From a bacterium (GTDB taxonomy: Bacteria > UBP14 > UBA6098): a stretch of DNA of 5,622 bases. Every line of letters begins with the position of its first letter. Within the stretch, counting starts at the first letter, position 1. Both the position numbers and the translations under genes were made by a program. The stretch spans positions 1-5,622 of the forward strand of contig DAOWNU010000150.1 of assembly GCA_030642425.1 (NCBI GenBank), given 5' to 3'. A model generated the notes under the pieces. It was not told where the DNA came from. It made no database searches and saw only the letters and a program-made list of their open reading frames with translations. Of the stretch, positions 5,467 through 5,622 are shown one piece after another.

Positions 5467-5622
5467 TCATTTCAGATATACGACGCGGCGTGATGCAACT
5501 TTCCCCGCAGACTCGCATCTTATTAAATAGACGCCGGAACCGATAGATTCGTCGGGCGTCCACCGGCACGCGCCGGAGGCGTTTGTGCTCAACGGCTTCG
5601 CCGATTCGCTCTCTCCGACAGG
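5467..5622 (-). CDS. C-terminal end of a surface or secreted protein with a FlgD-Ig / sorting-type domain (partial)
   Basis: The last 51 codons of a gene that starts beyond the right edge; the frame is open from 5622 and stops with TGA at 5469-5467. The visible end has the pattern W-T-P-D-x4-GSGVYLIR, then a turn (CESAGK), then ASRRVVYLK at the terminus. This Trp, then Gly-[VI]-Tyr strand, then short final basic-hydrophobic strand is typical of FlgD-Ig-like and type IX secretion C-terminal domains found at the ends of many large exported proteins in Bacteroidetes and related candidate phyla. The rest of the protein, and so its activity, is unseen. It would be the first gene of a pair with the 205-residue secreted protein. 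The family call rests on the motif pattern alone. Confidence 0.7.
   Translation of the reverse strand, partial: PVGESESAKPLSTNASGACRWTPDESIGSGVYLIRCESAGKVASRRVVYLK

Overview
The window looks like a chromosomal piece of a Gram-negative bacterium. It carries an outer-membrane-barrel-like protein, an NlpC/P60 lipoprotein module and, at the right edge, a C-terminal domain of the FlgD-Ig / type IX-like sorting kind. These traits, with dispersed palindromic repeats, would fit an uncultured lineage near the FCB superphylum, but that placement is an inference and no marker here settles it.

Left half (1-3922, + strand): a near-consensus sigma70-type promoter (52-80) lies in front of a compact operon. 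The first gene (87-1565) encodes a secreted, probable outer-membrane beta-barrel protein. Its stop overlaps the start of uvrC (TAATG, 1563-1567). UvrC, the dual-incision nuclease of nucleotide excision repair, is complete, with GIY-YIG, Cys4 cluster, UVR, RNase H-like and HhH parts. It then reads in frame, with no stop, into a complete NlpC/P60 cell-wall hydrolase with its own lipoprotein signal (from ATG 3368). The result is one 785-residue frame joining a cytoplasmic DNA-repair enzyme to a periplasmic peptidoglycan hydrolase. It could be a real fusion, a lost stop codon, or a one-base indel. An ATGA at 3368-3371 would give the usual 4-nt stop/start overlap if the uvrC end were shifted by one base.

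Middle (3923-4797) has no confident gene and three kinds of repeat: a nested inverted repeat just after the nlpC stop (3926-3981); sixteen tandem 21-bp units (4176-4511) that encode a heptad-repeat protein on the - strand, possibly a real gene (4106-4522); and a chain of overlapping palindromes (4571-4729) resembling a dispersed REP/MITE-like mosaic element. I see nothing specific in 3982-4105 or 4730-4797.

Right part (4798-5622, - strand): a 205-residue secreted protein of unknown function with a strong Shine-Dalgarno site sits 51 nt downstream of the last 51 codons of a surface/secreted protein. Two 60-nt lines sampled in the 205-residue gene are 33-38 % G+C, against 63 % for one line sampled in uvrC, so this block may have a different history.
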